Assembly: GCA_963825315.1 (NCBI GenBank)
Contig: CAWGST010000005.1
Location: 186,001 to 250,000 of the forward strand
DNA length: 64,000 nucleotides
Direction of reading: 5' to 3'
From: DASRLE01 sp963825315
GTDB taxonomy: Bacteria; Verrucomicrobiota; Verrucomicrobiia; Limisphaerales; Palsa-1400
The position numbers were made by a program, and so were the translations under genes. A model generated the notes under the pieces. It was not told where the DNA came from. It saw only the letters and a program-made list of their open reading frames with translations, and searched no databases. This document shows positions 36,604-45,252 of the stretch, in pieces; position 1 is the first letter of the stretch; the number at the start of each line of letters is the position of its first letter.

Positions 36604-37365
36604 CTAGAGATCAAAGACGGCTGGCGGATGACTGAGCAAGGCCCGCGCTCGCAACAGCGATATCGCATCAGCCAACAAGCCCATCATCCAAGTCAGCCGC
36701 AAACTATTGAAAAACATCTGATTCAAACCGAGTTGATTCTTCTCGTAAGATTGGCTGGCCTCAATCCAGGGACGGGCTTGTTTTAATAGTTGCTGCGCCA
36801 GGCGTGAAGACAGCGGCACCGAGCCCAACAGAATCTCATGTTCCTGTGGTGCGTAACCAAACTGGCGGGGACAACGACTCTGTTCCCAACAATATGCGCA
36901 CAGGCGATCCGGGGCCGTTACTCCAAACCAGTGCAACTGATCCCGGCATTCATAACCCAACCACTCCAGCGCCTGCCCTTGGGGACAGACGGCTTGTGGA
37001 CCCGGCTCAAATGGCGGCACCAATTTCATATCCGAGCGCAACTTGGTCACCACGGCCACTTGCCATTGTTCGCGAATTTGCCGTTGCCTCTGCATGTTGA
37101 TGTAGCCCATGTCCCCCACCACGACGTCAGGCAGCCATTCCAGGACTTGGCGGCAGTAACGCAAGCTGGGACGCAGGAATTGCCCATCCGCCAGGTTGGC
37201 AGGGGCGATCCAACTCACCAGAGGCACCAGTTGCACGCTCGGGCCGTACCCATTCAACCATAATCTCATCGTGTGCTTTTTGTAGCCAACAAACCACCGG
37301 CTCTGGCCGGTCTTGATGGTGCGGGCGCCCAAGGTCGCTCCTTGTGCCGAGTAGCGCCCGGTCAA
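36604..37365 (-). CDS. DDE transposase, downstream frame
   Basis: This frame supplies most of the catalytic domain: YSAQGATLGARTIKTGQSRWFVGYKKH, VVGDMGYINMQRQRQ with the second Asp, CAYCWEQSRCPRQFG, and a C-terminal region SYEKNQLGLNQMFFNSLRL with a likely catalytic Glu. It lacks its own start of any quality. It should be read as a fusion with the upstream frame through -1 frameshifting at the A7G run near 37371. Confidence 0.8.
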   Translation of the reverse strand: MTGRYSAQGATLGARTIKTGQSRWFVGYKKHTMRLWLNGYGPSVQLVPLVSWIAPANLADGQFLRPSLRYCRQVLEWLPDVVVGDMGYINMQRQRQIREQWQVAVVTKLRSDMKLVPPFEPGPQAVCPQGQALEWLGYECRDQLHWFGVTAPDRLCAYCWEQSRCPRQFGYAPQEHEILLGSVPLSSRLAQQLLKQARPWIEASQSYEKNQLGLNQMFFNSLRLTWMMGLLADAISLLRARALLSHPPAVFDL

Positions 37366-37799
37366 CTTTTTTTATAAGCGCTGGTGGCCGCAGGCAGATC
37401 GGTCGAGTCAATCAGAGCAACACTCATGCCGCCGATCCAACAACTTTCCAAAAGCGGACTTAATAAATGCTGGTTGATGCGCCGCAAACCGCCGACGCCG
37501 ATGAGAGCGCGAAAGTCATGCAACAGCGAAGTCACAGGCAGATGGTGACGATTGGGCAGATGGGCAAAGCGACGCCAAGCCCGCTGCTCTTTGAGCATTT
37601 GGGTCGGCAGATTGAAAGAATGCGCAGGGGTCAGCAAACTCAGGAGCAGCACTCGATAAAGTTGGGCTGGATGGAAGCCCATACGCCGTCCTCGCCCCCG
37701 GTGGCGCGGCGATAATTCATTGATGAAATCGTCGGGAATAAAGGGCGACAATTCTGCCAGCAGTTCGGCCGTGCCAGTGGTAGCCAAAGAGAAATTCAT
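37362..37799 (-). CDS. DDE transposase, upstream frame ending at slippery A7G
   Basis: This N-terminal frame starts MNFSLATTGTAELLAEL at 37799 (a longer frame opens at 37856). It includes LLLSLLTPAHSFNLP, VTSLLHDFRAL and the first catalytic Asp in SVALIDSTDLP. It ends TSAYKKS at a TGA. The message there reads TATAAAAAAAGTTGA, so a one-base backward slip on A-AAA-AAG gives YKKKLTGRY and joins the downstream frame. AAAAAAG is a classical -1 site in insertion sequences. Confidence 0.8.
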   Translation of the reverse strand: MNFSLATTGTAELLAELSPFIPDDFINELSPRHRGRGRRMGFHPAQLYRVLLLSLLTPAHSFNLPTQMLKEQRAWRRFAHLPNRHHLPVTSLLHDFRALIGVGGLRRINQHLLSPLLESCWIGGMSVALIDSTDLPAATSAYKKS

Positions 37800-37912
37800 A
37801 GTCAAAAAGACTACCCTAAAAAAGCACCTGCGTCCGCTTTTCTTGAAACTACGCAAATTCTATGCGTAATCACTTCATCCAACGTTGGTTGCGTCGAATT
37901 CTCGAATACCCT

Positions 37913-38085
37913 CTTTCAGGGTTGTGATTTCTCTGTTTTCTCACCCAGGGTAACTCGTGCCCCCGCCTTCGCTGGGCTTCCGCCGTCGCCGCAACGGCTA
38001 TGGCGCGACCAGACGGCGCGGCAAGTCGCAACCCTGGGCTGAAAGCTTCAATCCCGCTGGGGTTGCCAAAGAATAGAGAAGAACC
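37913..38085. repeat. AACCC/GGGTT palindromic repeat region
   Basis: With the insertion removed, AACCCTTTCAGGGTT is restored across 36474-37924. CACCCAGGGTAACTCGTG follows, and then GCAACCCTGGGCTGAAAGC and CAATCCCGCTGGGGTTGC (38027-38066), a series of nested inverted repeats. No gene is seen. Confidence 0.55.
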
Positions 38086-39339
38086 CTATTCGGGACTTGT
38101 GCCGAGGCTGTGGATCCAGCCGGCGCTTTGCGAGTATTGGGCGTAGGCCTTGTCGCCGAGGGTTTCACGGGCGGCCCGCTCGGTTTCGGCTTCGATGGCT
38201 TTGAGGGCCACTTCAACCCGCTCCGGCGGGATCTCTTTGTTGGCCAGTAGCTGCTGCTTTTGGTCCTCGGCAGCCTGGCGCATGTCAACAATGGTTTGCG
38301 AGGCCTCGGCCGGCAGGTCGAAGCGTTCTGTCAATAAACTCAGGTTCTGATATTCCGGGTCTTTGGCCCGATCCAGCGCGGCGGCGCGGTCCGGGGTGAG
38401 TTGGGCTTTGACATCGCTCATCATGCTTTGCTCGTCGGCGGCTTTGGCGGCGCGAACGGTTGGGTCGCTCATGTCTTCGTAGGCATAAACGGAATCAATG
38501 GCCTGCTGCCGTCGGAACAGGTCGCGAAATTCGTCCTCGGTCGGGTTGAAGCCGATGAGTTCCTTGCGCAAATGATCGGCGGTGGGCGACATGCTGAGCT
38601 GGTATTCCTCCTTCTCCTGCGGACTGAGCAAGGCGGACAAAGCCGCGTCCTGGTCCTCATTGATCTTTCTCAGTTTTTCTTTGTCCTCTGGAGAAAGCGC
38701 GCCCCCTTGCAGGTCATAGGTGACGCGCTCGCGCTGGCCTTCAAACTGGTCGCGCAAGGCCATGAGCCGGGAGCGCTTGTCGTCGGACAAAAAAGCCAGC
38801 CGGCGATTGTCCTCGTCGGTATCGACAAAGTATTTATTGATCTCGCGCTCGTAATTGACGCCGAGCAATTCGCGCAGGACGGCGGGGAGTTCCTTGTCAA
38901 TTTGGGCCAGTTGTTTTTCGCGTTCTTCGAGCTGGGTTTGTTTGAGTTTTCGTTTCTCGTCGGTTTCCCAGAATTTGAAGGGGCGGCCATTTTGATAATA
39001 CTGGCCGCGCCGTTGCGCGTAGAGGCGCATGACGTCGGTCATGATAATATCTCTGAGCGTGAGTTCCGGGCAGCCGATGGCGCGGAGGTTGGCGATGTAC
39101 TGGCGGTAATCGGTGGATTCAAGCTGGCTCCAATTGAAGGCGTTGCTCTGATAAACAACGACGGGCTGCGGGCGGACGGAGGCCTGCGCCGCTTTGGCCT
39201 TCCACGCCGCCAATTCGACCTGGGCCGACTCGCGATCCTGCTCAACCTGGCCGCCCCAGTACTCGCTGAAAAAAACGTATCCCGCCGCCAAAACGGCGGC
39301 GTTGAGCACACATAGAATGACAACGAACCGCGTTTTCAT
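38086..39339 (-). CDS. Uncharacterised membrane-anchored helical protein
   Basis: I do not recognise this 417-residue protein. It begins with a single membrane helix (VVILCVLNAAVLAAGYVFF). The rest is soluble and highly charged, with long predicted helices rich in Glu, Lys, Arg and Gln, such as KLKQTQLEEREKQLAQIDKE and SPEDKEKLRKINEDQ. The arrangement suggests an inner-membrane anchored periplasmic or cytoplasmic coiled-coil protein. It lies 18 bp downstream of the galM-like gene on the same strand, so the two may be co-transcribed, but the functional link is unknown. Confidence 0.7.
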   Translation of the reverse strand: MKTRFVVILCVLNAAVLAAGYVFFSEYWGGQVEQDRESAQVELAAWKAKAAQASVRPQPVVVYQSNAFNWSQLESTDYRQYIANLRAIGCPELTLRDIIMTDVMRLYAQRRGQYYQNGRPFKFWETDEKRKLKQTQLEEREKQLAQIDKELPAVLRELLGVNYEREINKYFVDTDEDNRRLAFLSDDKRSRLMALRDQFEGQRERVTYDLQGGALSPEDKEKLRKINEDQDAALSALLSPQEKEEYQLSMSPTADHLRKELIGFNPTEDEFRDLFRRQQAIDSVYAYEDMSDPTVRAAKAADEQSMMSDVKAQLTPDRAAALDRAKDPEYQNLSLLTERFDLPAEASQTIVDMRQAAEDQKQQLLANKEIPPERVEVALKAIEAETERAARETLGDKAYAQYSQSAGWIHSLGTSPE

Positions 39340-39357
39340 TGCGCACAGTTTATGTGC

Positions 39358-40554
39358 TTACCTGCTCGTGGAAAGACGGAAAATGATCGTGTTGTGGTAA
39401 ACCTGTCCCGGCCTGAGGGCGGTGGACGGGAAGTCCGACTGGTTGGGCGAGTTCGGAAAGTGCTGCGGCTCCATGCAAAAGGCGTTGCGGAAATTATAGA
39501 CCTGGCCGCCTTTGCCCGTAATCGTGCCGTCCAGAAAGTTGCCGGTATAGAATTGCAGGCCCGGTTCGGTGGACAGCACTTCCAACACCCGGCCCGTGGC
39601 CGGTTCACTGACTTGCGCGATCACATCCAATCGTCCCCTGGGATGGTTGAGCACAAAGTTGTGGTCGTAGCCCATGCCAAACTTGAGTTGCCTGTCATCC
39701 TGTTGGATGCGCGCGCCGATGGCAGTCGGTTCGAGGAAATCAAAGGGTGTGTCTTCCACCGGCCTCAGTTCGCCTGTCGGAATCAACGTCTCGTCCACCG
39801 GGGTGAATCTGTCGGCATCAATAAAGACCTTGTGTCCGAGAACGTCGCCGTGGCCGGCGAGGTTGAAATAGGAATGCTGGGTCAAATTGAGCACGGTGTC
39901 TTTGTCGGTCGTGGCCGTATATTCAAGGCGCAAACCATTGTCCGCCATCAAAGTGTAAACGGCTTTGACCTTGAGATTGCCCGGATACCCCTCCTCGCCG
40001 TCTTTGCTGAGGTAGGTCAGTTCCAATGCCGGCCCCGCGTCACTCTGGATGATTTTGGCGCGCCAAACCACTTTGTCGAAACCCTTGAGGCCGCCGTGCA
40101 AGGCGTTGGGATAGTTATTGGTCGCCAACTTATAGGTGACGTCATCCAAGGTGAACTTCCCCCTGGCAATGCGATTGCCATACCGGCCAATCAAAGCGCC
40201 AAAATAGGGGCTGTTGGTCAAATAGCCGTCCAGATTGTCATAGCCCAGCACGACATCGCCAATATGGCCATCACGGTCCGGGGCCTTCAACGAGACGATG
40301 ATGCCGCCGTAGTTGCAAATCCGCGCCTCGACGCCGTTGAGATTGCGCAAGGTGAAAATATCGACGCGTTTGCCATCGCGCGTTTTGCCGAACGGCGCGC
40401 GGGTGATTTTGCATGGGGAAATAGCGGCGCAACAGCTTTTACTGGCGGAGACGCAGGCATCCGCGCAACAGGAATCGCAAGTGGAAGAACTGGCGTTTCC
40501 GGCCAGGACCACGGCCAGCGCAGCGACGGCGGAGAGAAAGAGTTTATTAATCAT
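39358..40554 (-). CDS. Exported aldose 1-epimerase (GalM family)
   Basis: Aldose 1-epimerase interconverts alpha and beta anomers of sugars such as galactose and glucose. Family motifs are YGGIIVSL, GRYGNRIARGKF, NALHGGLKGFDK, and the catalytic TQHSYFNLAG and STEPGLQFYTGNF. At 398 residues it is longer than cytoplasmic forms because of a signal peptide (KLFLSAVAALAVVLAGN) and a short cysteine-rich stretch (STCDSCCADACVSASKSCC) before the catalytic domain. It is probably periplasmic or surface-bound. Neighbours are a glutaredoxin upstream and the helical membrane protein downstream, all on the minus strand. Confidence 0.9.
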   Translation of the reverse strand: MINKLFLSAVAALAVVLAGNASSSTCDSCCADACVSASKSCCAAISPCKITRAPFGKTRDGKRVDIFTLRNLNGVEARICNYGGIIVSLKAPDRDGHIGDVVLGYDNLDGYLTNSPYFGALIGRYGNRIARGKFTLDDVTYKLATNNYPNALHGGLKGFDKVVWRAKIIQSDAGPALELTYLSKDGEEGYPGNLKVKAVYTLMADNGLRLEYTATTDKDTVLNLTQHSYFNLAGHGDVLGHKVFIDADRFTPVDETLIPTGELRPVEDTPFDFLEPTAIGARIQQDDRQLKFGMGYDHNFVLNHPRGRLDVIAQVSEPATGRVLEVLSTEPGLQFYTGNFLDGTITGKGGQVYNFRNAFCMEPQHFPNSPNQSDFPSTALRPGQVYHNTIIFRLSTSR

Positions 40555-40573
40555 GTGCCGGACACCTCAAGAG

Positions 40574-40912
40574 TTAAGAGCGGAAGTTGAGCGGGCTGGG
40601 TTGGGGCATTTCGTGGGCGCAGGCCTGATTGGTCGGCGCATCGGGCACACGCGCGTTGGCGGCGACCAAACGGTTGGCCAACAGATAAGCCTCCACCTCA
40701 TCGCCGCTGATGTCCGGCAGCATTTTGCCGTTGATCTCGACACAAGGGCTGAGCATCTGGCCGCTTTTCTCGATCATTTCCTGGCGTTGCGACGCGTCGT
40801 TGATGATGTCGCGGTCCTCGAAGGGCAGGTCGTATTTGCGCAGAATAGCGCGCACGCCCTGGCTCCAGCCGCAGGAAGGTTTCAAATAAGCGATAATTTT
40901 AGGTGTCTCCAT
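40574..40912 (-). CDS. Glutaredoxin-like protein with CGWS active site
   Basis: This 112-residue cytoplasmic thioredoxin-fold protein has active site PSCGWS at about residues 12-17. It is a monothiol arrangement close to the CGFS glutaredoxins, followed by LPFEDRDI and the conserved SPCVEINGKML, with a cis-Pro-like turn. About 30 C-terminal residues (from LVAANARVP on) go beyond the usual fold. It lies 19 bp upstream of the GalM gene. The ISNCY element 2 is inserted 55 bp upstream of its start and may have altered its promoter. Confidence 0.85.
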   Translation of the reverse strand: METPKIIAYLKPSCGWSQGVRAILRKYDLPFEDRDIINDASQRQEMIEKSGQMLSPCVEINGKMLPDISGDEVEAYLLANRLVAANARVPDAPTNQACAHEMPQPSPLNFRS

Positions 40913-41133
40913 AGCCTTTATTGGGGTTCATATTGCCACAGACGGCGCGATTGGCAACCGCTAAATAGATTCCGTCCCAAAAGTAGCTCTTTTGTAATTC
41001 CACGCTGCGCAAGAGTCCTGATTGGAGCGCCGTTCGCGAGGTATTCACAGTGGGACGCCGAATAATTCCTTAAGGAGCAAATTTTGACGACACCGCCTCT
41101 GTCTTTTACGTCTGGGGAGGACTCTGCGGCCCG

Positions 41134-42615
41134 CTACGCCGCTTGGCGCAAGGGTTCTTTCTTTTCTTTCTTCAGCCGCGCCAGCATCCACAAGTTGTGC
41201 GTCAATACTCCCCAGGCCACCGCCAACTCGCGATGGACAAATCCCTTGGCTCGCATGGGCCGCCCCAAAAAGCCCCGCTGCAAAATGCTGATCCGCCCTT
41301 CCGTTTGCGACCGGCGCTGCTGCATCCGCACAAAGCGCGGCTCTTTCATCCGCTTCTTCAGTTCGGCAGGATTCCTCGGACAGAGGCCGTTAAAGACCCC
41401 CGCCCAGGCCAATCCGCCAGTGTTGGCCTTGCTGGCAAATCCCCGGTCGCCTCCCACAGCCCCCATTTTCCTTTTCAGGCCCACGACCACGCGCTCCAGA
41501 CTTTCCACCAATAAAGAGGAGTCCGCCGGCGCTGTCTCCTGCCAAAGCTGGTAATCCAAAATGATCCCTTGCCGGTTTTCCCCCAGCAGCAGTTTGTTCC
41601 CAAACTCCACCTCCGCTCCGGCCTTGCCCCGCACCAGCACCTGGATGTCCGGCTCATAAAGACTTAAAATCTTCTCCGCGTTGTCCACCTTCCGCTCGCC
41701 GATAATCCGTTCGTGCGCCTGCTTCTGCGCGCGCGGCAACAGCTCCAGCACCTGGTCAATCCGCCCCAGAACCTGTTCGGCTTGCCGCCGGGTCCAACCG
41801 GTTCTTCCCCATTCCTGGTCCAGCAGGTCCCGATGCCTCCGAGCATGGCGGCCCACCACCTTGACCAGCTTTTTCATCCCGCGCAAAACCCGTTTGCGTT
41901 CCTTCCGGCTTTCGGGCTGGCGGCGGCTGTGGGTCATCTGGATACACAGCCGGTTGATCCGCCGCAGGAACTCCGGCGGCGGTTCCATCCGGGCTTTCAA
42001 ACCCTCCCGGCGAATGAGGCTGACCGCCTTCATCAGCGTGCGCGTGCCATCGCGCAACAAGACCCAATCCACCGGAAAATGAATGTTGGCTTTCAGCGCC
42101 GTCGTATCCAGAAAATACTCCGCCAAGTCCACCGGCTGGGTTAAATCCAGCGGCCCGGCTGGATCCATCCCCGCCCGCAAAAGACCCTCGATCAACTGGC
42201 GCATCTGGGCCGCGTCCAGCCAGTGGGCGAAACGCTGCAACTCGCTCTTGGAAGGCACGCGCACCTGGTCGAGCGCGTCCACCAGACAAAACCACTGATA
42301 GAGGGGATTGCCCGCCAAGGCGCAGCTGAAGCCCCGGTAATCCTCTTGCAGCAGGGTGCGGAGGATCGTGCAACGCAGCGCCTGCCGGCGGCGCAGTTGA
42401 AATTGTTGCTGCTGCCGGGCGGTCGGACGACGGTCGGCGGGAGCCAGCCAGCCTTGGAGGGATTGCTCCACAAAATCGGCCTCCAGACCGCTGGCTCGCA
42501 AAAGACTCTCGATTTGTTCGAGGCGTCGGCGCAGTGTCAGGTAATCGACATTGCCCACGATGGTGGGCAGGCTCGGTCGTAGTTCGGTGGGAAACGGAAT
42601 AATCAGGCTTGACAT
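41134..42615 (-). CDS. ISNCY family transposase (second, diverged type)
   Basis: This 493-residue DDE-type transposase has YFLDTTALKANIHFPVDWVLL with the first acidic residues, NAEKILSLYEPDIQVL, VEFGNKLLLGENRQG, VGGDRGFASKAN (second Asp), and the C-terminal QTEGRISILQRGFLGRP with the likely Glu. It is intact. It shares motif order but little sequence with the transposase at 34.5-36.0 kb. Its start codon is 30 bp from the divergently transcribed AbrB-like gene, so both probably share a control region. Confidence 0.87.
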   Translation of the reverse strand: MSSLIIPFPTELRPSLPTIVGNVDYLTLRRRLEQIESLLRASGLEADFVEQSLQGWLAPADRRPTARQQQQFQLRRRQALRCTILRTLLQEDYRGFSCALAGNPLYQWFCLVDALDQVRVPSKSELQRFAHWLDAAQMRQLIEGLLRAGMDPAGPLDLTQPVDLAEYFLDTTALKANIHFPVDWVLLRDGTRTLMKAVSLIRREGLKARMEPPPEFLRRINRLCIQMTHSRRQPESRKERKRVLRGMKKLVKVVGRHARRHRDLLDQEWGRTGWTRRQAEQVLGRIDQVLELLPRAQKQAHERIIGERKVDNAEKILSLYEPDIQVLVRGKAGAEVEFGNKLLLGENRQGIILDYQLWQETAPADSSLLVESLERVVVGLKRKMGAVGGDRGFASKANTGGLAWAGVFNGLCPRNPAELKKRMKEPRFVRMQQRRSQTEGRISILQRGFLGRPMRAKGFVHRELAVAWGVLTHNLWMLARLKKEKKEPLRQAA

Positions 42616-42644
42616 GACGCCAGATTATAATCTAACCTGCAAAA

Positions 42645-42890
42645 ATGCCAGAAAAATCGTTGCTTGACTCAAAAAAAATGGAAGTCACTTATCCTTTGCG
42701 TGTCCAGGCCATGCGCTCGCGCGGACAAAAACCCCGGCTGTATGTGAGCTTCCCTCTGGCCTTGGCTACCGCCATTGGGTTGGAGCCGGGCGATGAAGTG
42801 CAATGGGAACTGCTGGATCGCGCAGAACTTCATCTTGTGAGGCTCAAGGCTGTTCCGCTGACGGCCAAATCCAAGTCTGGGAAATCATAG
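42645..42890 (+). CDS. Small AbrB/SpoVT-like protein, probable IS passenger
   Basis: This 81-residue protein contains PRLYVSFPLALATAIGLEPGDEVQWELLDRAELHLVRL, which has the swapped-hairpin pattern of AbrB/MazE/SpoVT DNA-binding domains (initial strand, LA..LGL.PGD turn, then strands). ATG 42678 is an alternative start. It is divergent from the ISNCY transposase and lies inside the proposed IS ends. I infer it is carried by the element and may regulate transposase expression. No toxin partner is next to it. Confidence 0.6.
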   Translation: MPEKSLLDSKKMEVTYPLRVQAMRSRGQKPRLYVSFPLALATAIGLEPGDEVQWELLDRAELHLVRLKAVPLTAKSKSGKS

Positions 42891-43037
42891 CACCCCAACA
42901 TAACGATACGATTTACCCACCTTGCGCAAATTCCATGCGTTTTAAAGCCAGCCATTCCCTAAGCTGCCCTCTATGCCCTGCCAGCGGGGACAGAATCTAA
43001 ATAACAGGCTCAAACAGGCGCCGGGGGCGGCGAGGGG

Positions 43038-44009
43038 TCAATCTACGCTGGCGTGGCCGCAGAGCCAAATACGATCGACGAAATTATTGGGAGTCCCCAG
43101 TGTTGGCTCCACCTTGGGGCCATTCGCCACCACCGCGACGACCGTGCCTGGATTCTGCCATTTGTGGATCTCCGAATGGCCGTCGCTAAAGGAAAACCCG
43201 CAGGCTCCGTTATGGTAAGAGGCCGGCACGTCTGAGGTTGCGGCCTCCCACGTCGTGGGCGCTGAAGGAGTCCCTTGGACTCCATCATCGAAGTAACCGT
43301 CATTGATGCTATCGGGATGCTCGTCGAGGAAGACATAAATGGTGGAGGGTTGGGGGATACTGGCCACTTTCAAGTACTGCGGCCAAGTGGGATTCGCCTG
43401 GTTCATGCCCGAGTATGTGGGATCGGTTCCGGAACCAACAGCCCCGCCGAGACAAGTGCTGCAGTCGGAAAAAAGCCCGAGGAAATCGTTCATGGAATAG
43501 CTGCGAACCCGGGCTTGAAACCCTGCCCTGACTTGCCCGGGGGCGAGAGCACTGTCGGCCGGACAATGGTAGGAGCGTACCGACTTGGCCATATACGGCC
43601 CCAAAAGCCCGTTTTGGAGAAGGAGGGTGTTGGTATTCATCGGGTTTACCGTCCAATCCATGACATCCACGCACCACGTATTGTAAGTCCCACTTGAAAT
43701 TTCCGCGACCGTCTGGACCTGACCGAAATTATTGGCGCACCGGTCGTTGTTGTCGCCGGCGTACATTAACCACGCTTTGGCCATTTGGTTGCCGTTATTC
43801 ATGCATTGGATGCCTTGGGCTTGCGTTTTGGCTTTCGCCAGCGCCGGAAGCAGCATGGCCGCCAAGATGGCGATGATGGCAATAACCACCAGCAATTCAA
43901 TCAATGTAAATCCGTTGCGGAGTTGGATATTCGCCCTGATTTTCGGCACAACACGGCTTCCAGCCGCATCGGGCTGCTTCAGTACAGCATGTCTCTTGGT
44001 AATTGGCAT
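43038..44009 (-). CDS. Type II pseudopilin-like protein with H-X9-DG motif
   Basis: This 323-residue protein has a prepilin N-terminus: a leader ending RNG, then FTLIELLVVIAIIAILAAM, a class III signal cut by prepilin peptidase. The C-terminal half contains HNGACGFSFSDGH, which fits the H-X9-DG motif of a protein family expanded in Planctomycetes and Verrucomicrobia. A cysteine pair lies in the middle (DCSTCLGG). The leader is longer than average (33 residues). It is a membrane-tethered, probably periplasmic or pilus-associated protein of unknown role. Confidence 0.87.
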   Translation of the reverse strand: MPITKRHAVLKQPDAAGSRVVPKIRANIQLRNGFTLIELLVVIAIIAILAAMLLPALAKAKTQAQGIQCMNNGNQMAKAWLMYAGDNNDRCANNFGQVQTVAEISSGTYNTWCVDVMDWTVNPMNTNTLLLQNGLLGPYMAKSVRSYHCPADSALAPGQVRAGFQARVRSYSMNDFLGLFSDCSTCLGGAVGSGTDPTYSGMNQANPTWPQYLKVASIPQPSTIYVFLDEHPDSINDGYFDDGVQGTPSAPTTWEAATSDVPASYHNGACGFSFSDGHSEIHKWQNPGTVVAVVANGPKVEPTLGTPNNFVDRIWLCGHASVD

Positions 44010-44234
44010 ATTTCAGATTAACCATACTTCCGCGGAATGTCAATGCCACCCGCAAAGTGGCCTATTCCACCACGCCCGAATCCCTGGCCAACACGCGCGG
44101 CACCCCGGAAGACCAACGTCGCCGTGCCGTCCATTCGGACGGCCAGGCGACCAATTGGCTTCCGGTGGCTGCACCGGCTGGCCTGGCATTTGAGCGGTGC
44201 GTCCATGCAGCCCAACTTTACGGCGCTCGCAATC

Positions 44235-45155
44235 TCAGATGCGGCGGCCACGCAAAAATCGTGGCAACAGTGTCAGGATGCCCGTGCCCAGGAGAGCCAA
44301 ACTAGACGGTTCGGGAACCGTAATACTGATATCCGTGAAGTCCACCTGGCCGGTGTTGCTGGGATTGTTGGGATCCTGTTGAATCTGGAAATAGCCCCCC
44401 AGTGTGCTGGCTGGACTGCCGGTGGGGCCTGCACCCGGGCCCAAGTCGAAGTAGGGGTTGCCAGGCGAAGACAGGGCGGACACCCCGTTCACGGAATACT
44501 CAAATGCATTCATGCCGGTGTTCGGGTCGAGGAGATAACTCAACCCCAAGGTATAGGTTTGGCCTAGTACGTAGTTTGGGACACCTCCCGGGGGTGACGA
44601 ACCAGAAGCAGGGGGGTAACCACTTGCTGCGGGGGAGAACGGGTAATACGAAGGCCCTCCGAATTGGACAACCACTCCAGCCGCCGTGACGAGGGATTGC
44701 AGATCGCCGCCGATAGTGCCGCTTGGATTGCTGAACAGCCAACCGGCTTCCAGGTCGTAGCCGGGAGTGCCGCCGTACAACGTCAGGTTGAAGGAGGCAT
44801 TGAAGTAGTCATTGTTTTGGAATGAGTAGGCGCTCGATCCCCCGTTGGCGGAGAAATACCAGACATCCCGGTTGGCGAAGCCAGTCGAACTGCTCACGTT
44901 CTGCTCCAAAAACGATACCGCGGGATAGGTTTCGACCGCGGGATAGGTTTCCAAGGTGGTGAGCGTGGCGCTGGGAACATCGTTGAAAACACGAGGATCA
45001 ATAAAGACCGAATTGATCGAGCTTACCTGACCATACGTTGCGCTGACGGCAACGAAGGCCAGGCCGATGACGGTGGCAAGGGATTTGCGGACCGTTGAGT
45101 TGGTGGTTTTTGTCGCTGGGCGGCAAAAGGAGATTTTATGATTTTTTGGCTTCAT
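44235..45155 (-). CDS. PEP-CTERM sorting domain protein
   Basis: This 306-residue exported protein has a signal sequence (SLATVIGLAFVAVSATYGQ) and a C-terminal PEP-CTERM tail: VPEPSSLALLGTGIL, a hydrophobic helix and the basic end RFLRGRRI. The middle is Ser/Gly/Tyr-rich and beta-like. A tandem 18-bp duplication at about 44917-44952 encodes ETYPAV twice. The gene is divergent from the CBM-like protein at 45333, with about 180 bp between them. Confidence 0.85.
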   Translation of the reverse strand: MKPKNHKISFCRPATKTTNSTVRKSLATVIGLAFVAVSATYGQVSSINSVFIDPRVFNDVPSATLTTLETYPAVETYPAVSFLEQNVSSSTGFANRDVWYFSANGGSSAYSFQNNDYFNASFNLTLYGGTPGYDLEAGWLFSNPSGTIGGDLQSLVTAAGVVVQFGGPSYYPFSPAASGYPPASGSSPPGGVPNYVLGQTYTLGLSYLLDPNTGMNAFEYSVNGVSALSSPGNPYFDLGPGAGPTGSPASTLGGYFQIQQDPNNPSNTGQVDFTDISITVPEPSSLALLGTGILTLLPRFLRGRRI

Positions 45156-45223
45156 ATAGCCGCCACTTTAACGGGAAGGGGGATTATGTCAAGGGAAAAA
45201 GATAAAAAAATGAAAAAAAGAAT

Positions 45224-45251
45224 TTGACAACTCAGCCTCAGGTGTTAAAGT
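45224..45251 (+). promoter_or_regulatory. Candidate sigma70 promoter for the CBM-like gene
   Basis: TTGACA at 45224-45229 is followed by a 16-bp spacer and TAAAGT at 45246-45251, about 80 bp upstream of ATG 45333. A perfect palindrome follows directly. Confidence 0.5.
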
Positions 45252-45252
45252 G

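Larger units (their letters stand above)
36485..37912 (-). mobile_element. Unassigned DDE insertion sequence with -1 frameshift site
   Basis: Terminal inverted repeats are AGGGTGTTCGAGAATTCG at 36485 and its complement with one mismatch ending at 37912. A 7-bp direct repeat CTTTCAG flanks it (36478-36484 and 37913-37919). The element is 1428 bp and carries one transposase in two overlapping frames joined at an A7G slippery run. I could not assign the family with confidence. Confidence 0.8.
40968..42996 (-). mobile_element. ISNCY-family insertion sequence 2 with passenger gene
   Basis: The proposed ends are short inverted repeats: GATTCCGTCCC at 40968 and, read inward from 42996, ATTCTGTCCCC. 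A 7-bp direct repeat CTAAATA flanks them (40961-40967 and 42997-43003). The element would be about 2030 bp, carrying the transposase and a divergent small AbrB-like gene. The repeats are short, so the ends are less certain than for the other elements here. Confidence 0.55.

Noticed and set aside
42645..42890. AbrB-like gene as antitoxin of a toxin-antitoxin pair
   Set aside because: No toxin gene is adjacent, and it lies inside the proposed IS ends next to the transposase.
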